Shown one piece after another: positions 6,223 to 8,853 of a stretch of 8,853 bases of DNA (position 1 is its first letter; the number at the start of each line of letters is the position of its first letter). The stretch lies in assembly GCA_964617665.1 (NCBI GenBank), contig CAZUAH010000570.1, positions 1 to 8,853 on the forward strand, given 5' to 3'. The notes under the pieces were generated by a model. That model saw nothing but the letters and a program-made list of their open reading frames with translations, was not told where the DNA came from and searched no databases. The position numbers were made by a program, and so were the translations under genes. This DNA comes from JADHUC01 sp964617665. GTDB taxonomy: Bacteria; Planctomycetota; Planctomycetia; Pirellulales; Pirellulaceae.

Positions 6223-8027
6223 TAATCCGGTTTGGCGTTTTGCACGATCAGCTTTTGGCATTGCGCAATCGGTTTCCCGGCGATCGTGGTACTTGCCCTT
6301 ACGATGTGGATGCCGTCTGTCTGGAATCTGTGCTTGATTTCTGAATAGGAAGCACAGTCCTGAATAACTGTGCCGTCTCCGAAATCGACCTGAATGGTGC
6401 TTGGTTCCCTGGCTTGGAGCCACATTCGAAAGCTGACGGTCTGGCCAACGCTCAGATTCAGCGTAGGACTGTGAGTCATAAAGATCGTCGGCATGTTCTT
6501 CTCGACTGCGTCTTTCGTGAACACCTTCACTCGACAAAAATCGACATCTTCCCCGCCCTTGCTGTCCGTTACGCGCAGAGTCGCGATGTAGGTCCCCGGT
6601 TTGTCAAAGGCCATTTCCGCGATACTGTCCTCAACCATACTGCCATCGGGAAGCTGCCATTTGTACGATGTGATCGGTGCGTCCAAGGGGACGGATTGCG
6701 AGCCGTCGAATCGGACTTCCTCGCCCGTGACGACCGTCTGGTGCGGGCGGGCCACTGCCAATGGCCCAACGCCATATTGCAGTTGATAGGCGGTCACCAA
6801 CCACGGGTAGAGGTTCAATCGCCGATTCGACCGCCCCTGGCCGACATCCGCTTCCGAAAGATACGTGCCAACGTGTAGGTGCGAGAAATTGCCCGACGGC
6901 CCGGTCTTTCCGAGGACGCCAAGCGGGTCGCCTCGTCGAATCGAGGCTCCCCTTTTCACGTTTTGAGGAATCGAGTCGAGGTGGCCGTAGTCCCAAATGA
7001 AACCATCTTTGTCCTGGATCAGCACGGACCACGGACGACCGTTCGGCGGATGCAACTGCTGGACTCCACCGTCGGTGCAACTGATGATCACTTCCCGACC
7101 TTCATACCCCGCGATGTCAAAACCGTAGTCGTGATAGAACCTTTGCCCTCGGGGATCGCCGTCTCTCAGGCCGAGGTGCACGACTTCGTTGTAGCCTTGC
7201 GTGCCGTGAGAAAAGAACTGGTAGTCGCGTATCGGGAAGCTGAACCGATCCGATCGCACAAGAGGCGCGGCTGCATCCCAGATCGAAAGTTGCACTCGTT
7301 TGGGGATTTGGCTCCAAACCGACGTTGTGTCGGCCTGGATCTTCAATCCGCCGACTTCCGTGGGCAACATGTAAGGTGCACTGACCAAACGGACTCGCTT
7401 GCCATCGACATCTAGCTCGACATCGGCCGATCTTACCAGTCCGATTACACTGTCTCGCATCTCCTCTACCGAGACGAGACGAATCATCCGCTCGGAGCCA
7501 TCCTTTGTTCCGAACGTGTGCGTCTCGCCAATGTCCAGGCCGATGATCTGCTGACTGGAGTACTTGGCGATCAGCCTATTCAACGCATCGGTGGATTTTC
7601 GGTAATCAGCGAGTTCATCAATCTCTTCCAACAGATGGACGATGCCCTTTCTGAACTGGAATGGACCCTGGAAGACATACATGCCGTCGCGACGTTCGAC
7701 CGTATCGAAAACGGTTGATACGGTGCCGTTTCTGTGCTTGAAGACCAGTCGCCCTTTGTCGTCGACGAGCCAAGTTGACTCGTTGGGACTCGAAATGCCC
7801 GCGATCGTCCCGTCCGGCCGAAGTGTGGCAACGCCATTGACACCACCTCCCGCATCCTGCTTCCAGCTAAACCGGAACCTCTTTCCGCAAAGATCCTCCT
7901 TGTCGAGCGCCTGCAATTCTCTATCGGCGAAGGCTGCCAACGCCGGAACGATAGACGCACAAACGACGAGGAGTGCATTTCGCAGAACGCGCATTGCCCG
8001 GCTCAATTTGAGTGATTTGCATGTCAT
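6222..8027 (-). CDS. Secreted M23 zinc metallopeptidase with two PKD-like domains
   Basis: This 601-residue protein has a signal peptide (hydrophobic core about residues 17-34, cleavage near AAFADRE). Residues about 47-135 form a small beta-barrel-like N-terminal domain (LRPDGTIAGI, STWLVDDKGRLVFKH). Residues about 160-265 are a beta-rich linker domain. The M23 (LytM/lysostaphin-type) domain spans about 290-395, with FYHDYGFDIAG (His299, Asp304), DYGHLDS (His349) and SHLHVGTY (His383, His385), so the zinc ligands and catalytic His are present. M23 enzymes cut peptidoglycan cross-links or other Gly-rich peptides. The first ligand pair is spaced H-x4-D instead of the usual H-x3-D. PKD-like domains follow at about 424-503 (VRFDGSQSV, PGTYIATLRVTDSKGG) and 516-597 (VDFGDGT). 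It is the first gene of an operon with the jelly-roll protein. An alternative start at 7994 (MRVLRNALL) gives a tidier signal peptide; neither start has a strong ribosome binding site. Confidence 0.9.
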   Translation of the reverse strand: MTCKSLKLSRAMRVLRNALLVVCASIVPALAAFADRELQALDKEDLCGKRFRFSWKQDAGGGVNGVATLRPDGTIAGISSPNESTWLVDDKGRLVFKHRNGTVSTVFDTVERRDGMYVFQGPFQFRKGIVHLLEEIDELADYRKSTDALNRLIAKYSSQQIIGLDIGETHTFGTKDGSERMIRLVSVEEMRDSVIGLVRSADVELDVDGKRVRLVSAPYMLPTEVGGLKIQADTTSVWSQIPKRVQLSIWDAAAPLVRSDRFSFPIRDYQFFSHGTQGYNEVVHLGLRDGDPRGQRFYHDYGFDIAGYEGREVIISCTDGGVQQLHPPNGRPWSVLIQDKDGFIWDYGHLDSIPQNVKRGASIRRGDPLGVLGKTGPSGNFSHLHVGTYLSEADVGQGRSNRRLNLYPWLVTAYQLQYGVGPLAVARPHQTVVTGEEVRFDGSQSVPLDAPITSYKWQLPDGSMVEDSIAEMAFDKPGTYIATLRVTDSKGGEDVDFCRVKVFTKDAVEKNMPTIFMTHSPTLNLSVGQTVSFRMWLQAREPSTIQVDFGDGTVIQDCASYSEIKHRFQTDGIHIVRASTTIAGKPIAQCQKLIVQNAKPD

Positions 8028-8039
8028 TCGTCGAAGCTC

Positions 8040-8068
8040 ACGCTAATGAGTTGGATAACGGTTTTCAA
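8040..8068 (-). promoter_or_regulatory. Possible promoter of the M23 operon
   Basis: On the minus strand TTGAAA (8063-8068) is followed after exactly 17 bp by TAGCGT (8040-8045). The -35 is close to consensus, while the -10 matches only at the key positions T1, A2 and T6. It lies 13 bp before the ATG at 8027 and 46 bp before the alternative ATG at 7994. The short leader would favour the downstream start if this promoter is real. Confidence 0.28.
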
Positions 8069-8184
8069 CGCCTGGTACTGGTCACAATGAGAGCCGCGCC
8101 AACTGAACTGTCGATGCCGTCACTACTCCGGGGCAACTTGACCGGCACGTGGCGAGCCGCGAAAATCGTTGCGGAGCGCTGGAC

Positions 8185-8325
8185 GTGGGCAGTTGGATCC
8201 GGCCGTACGGCAAGGGCAGCGTGTTCTACTGTACGCTCGGTCACGCCAAAACGGCCTATACGAATCCGGCGGTGATGAAACACTATCTGGCCGGCATCCA
8301 ATTCGCCATCGGTGACCTGCCCGCG
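8185..8325 (+). pseudogene. C-terminal remnant of a ThuA-like domain
   Basis: Translation of the plus strand gives WIRPYGKGSVFYC, LGHAK, then NPAVMKHYLAGIQFAIGDLP. This closely matches, from memory, the C-terminal end of the ThuA-like (trehalose-utilisation, PF06283) domain found fused to or near haem and sugar-oxidation proteins in planctomycetes. A complete domain has about 200 residues; only about 47 remain. Upstream in the same frame a TGA at 8104 closes the reading frame, and no ribosome binding site precedes the GTG at 8149. After LPA the frame runs on to 8469 as non-family sequence. The upstream 80 bp in the other frames show nothing recognisable. It is therefore best read as the decayed end of a lost gene. 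A short expressed protein is possible but unlikely. Confidence 0.62.
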
Positions 8326-8415
8326 ATTCACGTCCCCAGTTTCTGGATGTTGAGGCGTTCCCACCGCAAATACAATTCATGTGGTCCCGCGGAGACCGTT
8401 GACTGCCCTCTTTTC

Positions 8416-8444
8416 TTGAGAATTCTGGCGATTATTCTGATAAT
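8416..8444 (+). promoter_or_regulatory. Strong sigma-70-type promoter of the ECF sigma factor gene
   Basis: TTGAGA (8416-8421) is followed by a 17-bp spacer and GATAAT (8439-8444). Each hexamer matches the bacterial housekeeping consensus at five of six positions and the spacing is optimal. Transcription would start near 8451, leaving a leader of about 85 nt before the ATG at 8535. The match suggests that housekeeping polymerase transcribes this sigma gene rather than the factor transcribing itself. Confidence 0.6.
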
Positions 8445-8534
8445 TCTTGTAAGATTTCGCTTTGTCTGAACAGTGTTTCGTTCAAGCCTGACTCGGCTGA
8501 CCAAGGTCTCCGGCCCAACCGTGAGGGAAAATCT

Positions 8535-8853
8535 ATGTGGGATATAGAGACACGCGCGAGTCTGATGGTACGCCTGTGTGATAAGGAGGATGACTTGGCT
8601 TGGTCCGAGTTCAACGAGATCTACAAACGGTTGATCTATCGGACGGCCCTGGGAGAGCTTCACCACGATGCCGATGCACGGGACTTGACGCAAGACGTGC
8701 TGGCGGCGGCTGCCAAAAAGGTGCCCGAATGGGAACACGATCCAACGCGGTGTAGGTTCAGAACCTGGCTGTTTCGCGTGTTCAAACGCACACTGCGGAA
8801 CTATGAGGCGGGACAGCGGCGTCAGCAGCGGGGGGAAGGTGGGACGGACCCTC
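8535..8853 (+). CDS. ECF-type RNA polymerase sigma factor, N-terminal part
   Basis: The first 106 codons of a sigma-70 family protein are visible; the gene is cut by the right edge. Residues about 20-90 form sigma region 2: AWSEFNEIYKRLIYRTALGE (22-41), then ARDLTQDVLAAAAKK (48-62), the core-polymerase-binding helix with the usual D-L-x-Q-D-V pattern, then FRTWLFRVFKRTLRNY (75-90), the -10 recognition and melting segment. EWEHDPTRCRFRTWL resembles the EFxYDPxRGxFRxWL pattern of the planctomycete-abundant ECF groups. Region 4 lies beyond the window. The start is supported by GAGGG (8523-8527), seven bases before the ATG. No anti-sigma factor is visible, and the M23 operon is divergent across 507 bp. 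In planctomycetes such factors are often followed by a Ser/Thr kinase gene, which would fall outside this window. Confidence 0.9.
   Translation, partial: MWDIETRASLMVRLCDKEDDLAWSEFNEIYKRLIYRTALGELHHDADARDLTQDVLAAAAKKVPEWEHDPTRCRFRTWLFRVFKRTLRNYEAGQRRQQRGEGGTDP

Larger units (their letters stand above)
8028..8534. other. 507-bp stretch without an intact gene
   Basis: The stretch contains the possible M23 promoter, the ThuA-like remnant, and then about 200 bp of leader for the sigma factor gene. The part at 8405-8470 is clearly more AT-rich than the surroundings. An 8-bp inverted match, CGGAGACC (8390-8397) with GGTCTCCG (8505-8512), flanks the sigma promoter but may be chance. No RNA gene was seen. 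Confidence 0.5.

Noticed and set aside
6208..6537. 110-codon N-terminal extension of the jelly-roll protein
   Set aside because: It overlaps the coding end of the M23 gene in another frame. The ATG at 6207 starts a clear signal peptide.
8390..8512. Inverted match CGGAGACC / GGTCTCCG flanking the sigma promoter as terminal repeats of a mobile element
   Set aside because: Only eight bases match exactly, there is no transposase between them and no target duplication; chance is likely.
8328..8738. 136-codon open frame on the minus strand
   Set aside because: It overlaps the sigma factor gene and its promoter region; no recognisable protein features.
1..8853. CRISPR array, tRNA, rRNA, insertion sequence or prophage
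   Set aside because: No regularly spaced repeats, cloverleaf, rRNA-like stretch, transposase or phage protein was seen on either strand.

Overview
The window reads as chromosomal DNA of a planctomycete, probably a Pirellulales-like marine or freshwater lineage. This is inferred from gene content: a secreted formylglycine sulfatase, a large secreted right-handed beta-helix protein with PKD-type modules, a secreted M23 peptidase with PKD modules, a piece of a planctomycete-style ThuA domain, an ECF sigma factor of the type abundant in that phylum, and a palindromic repeat that translates as EGEAPAEP-like peptides. No species can be named from the sequence.

Layout. Positions 1-937 (minus) hold the N-terminal 312 codons of an arylsulfatase that runs off the left edge. 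A 73-bp palindromic repeat lies inside its first 40 codons. Positions 1056-1931 (minus) hold an intact radical SAM protein with a C-x4-C-x2-C cluster motif. A 176-bp divergent gap follows. Positions 2108-4399 (plus) hold a secreted 763-residue beta-helix protein with Ig/PKD-like modules at its C-terminus. It converges, with only 17 bp between stop codons, on a two-gene minus-strand operon. The first gene of that operon is a secreted M23 zinc metallopeptidase with two PKD-like domains (6222-8027). The second is a secreted 596-residue protein of unknown function with two jelly-roll-like regions and a distinct C-terminal domain (4417-6207). The second gene starts 14 bp after the stop of the first.

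Positions 8028-8534 hold no intact gene. They contain a short recognisable C-terminal piece of a ThuA-like domain (about 8185-8325, plus), a possible promoter for the M23 operon, and a very good sigma-70-type promoter (8416-8444) for the next gene. From 8535 an ECF-type RNA polymerase sigma factor runs off the right edge.

Working together. Four of the six substantial genes carry export signals, and three carry carbohydrate- or cell-surface-style beta modules. The theme is therefore extracellular or periplasmic handling of polysaccharide and cell wall. The only clear transcriptional unit is M23 peptidase plus jelly-roll protein. A link of the sigma factor to its divergent neighbour is possible but not shown. 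I see no CRISPR array, tRNA, rRNA, transposase or prophage gene. The most unusual sequence-level observation is the repeat in the sulfatase leader; the best candidate for an undescribed protein pair is the M23/jelly-roll operon.
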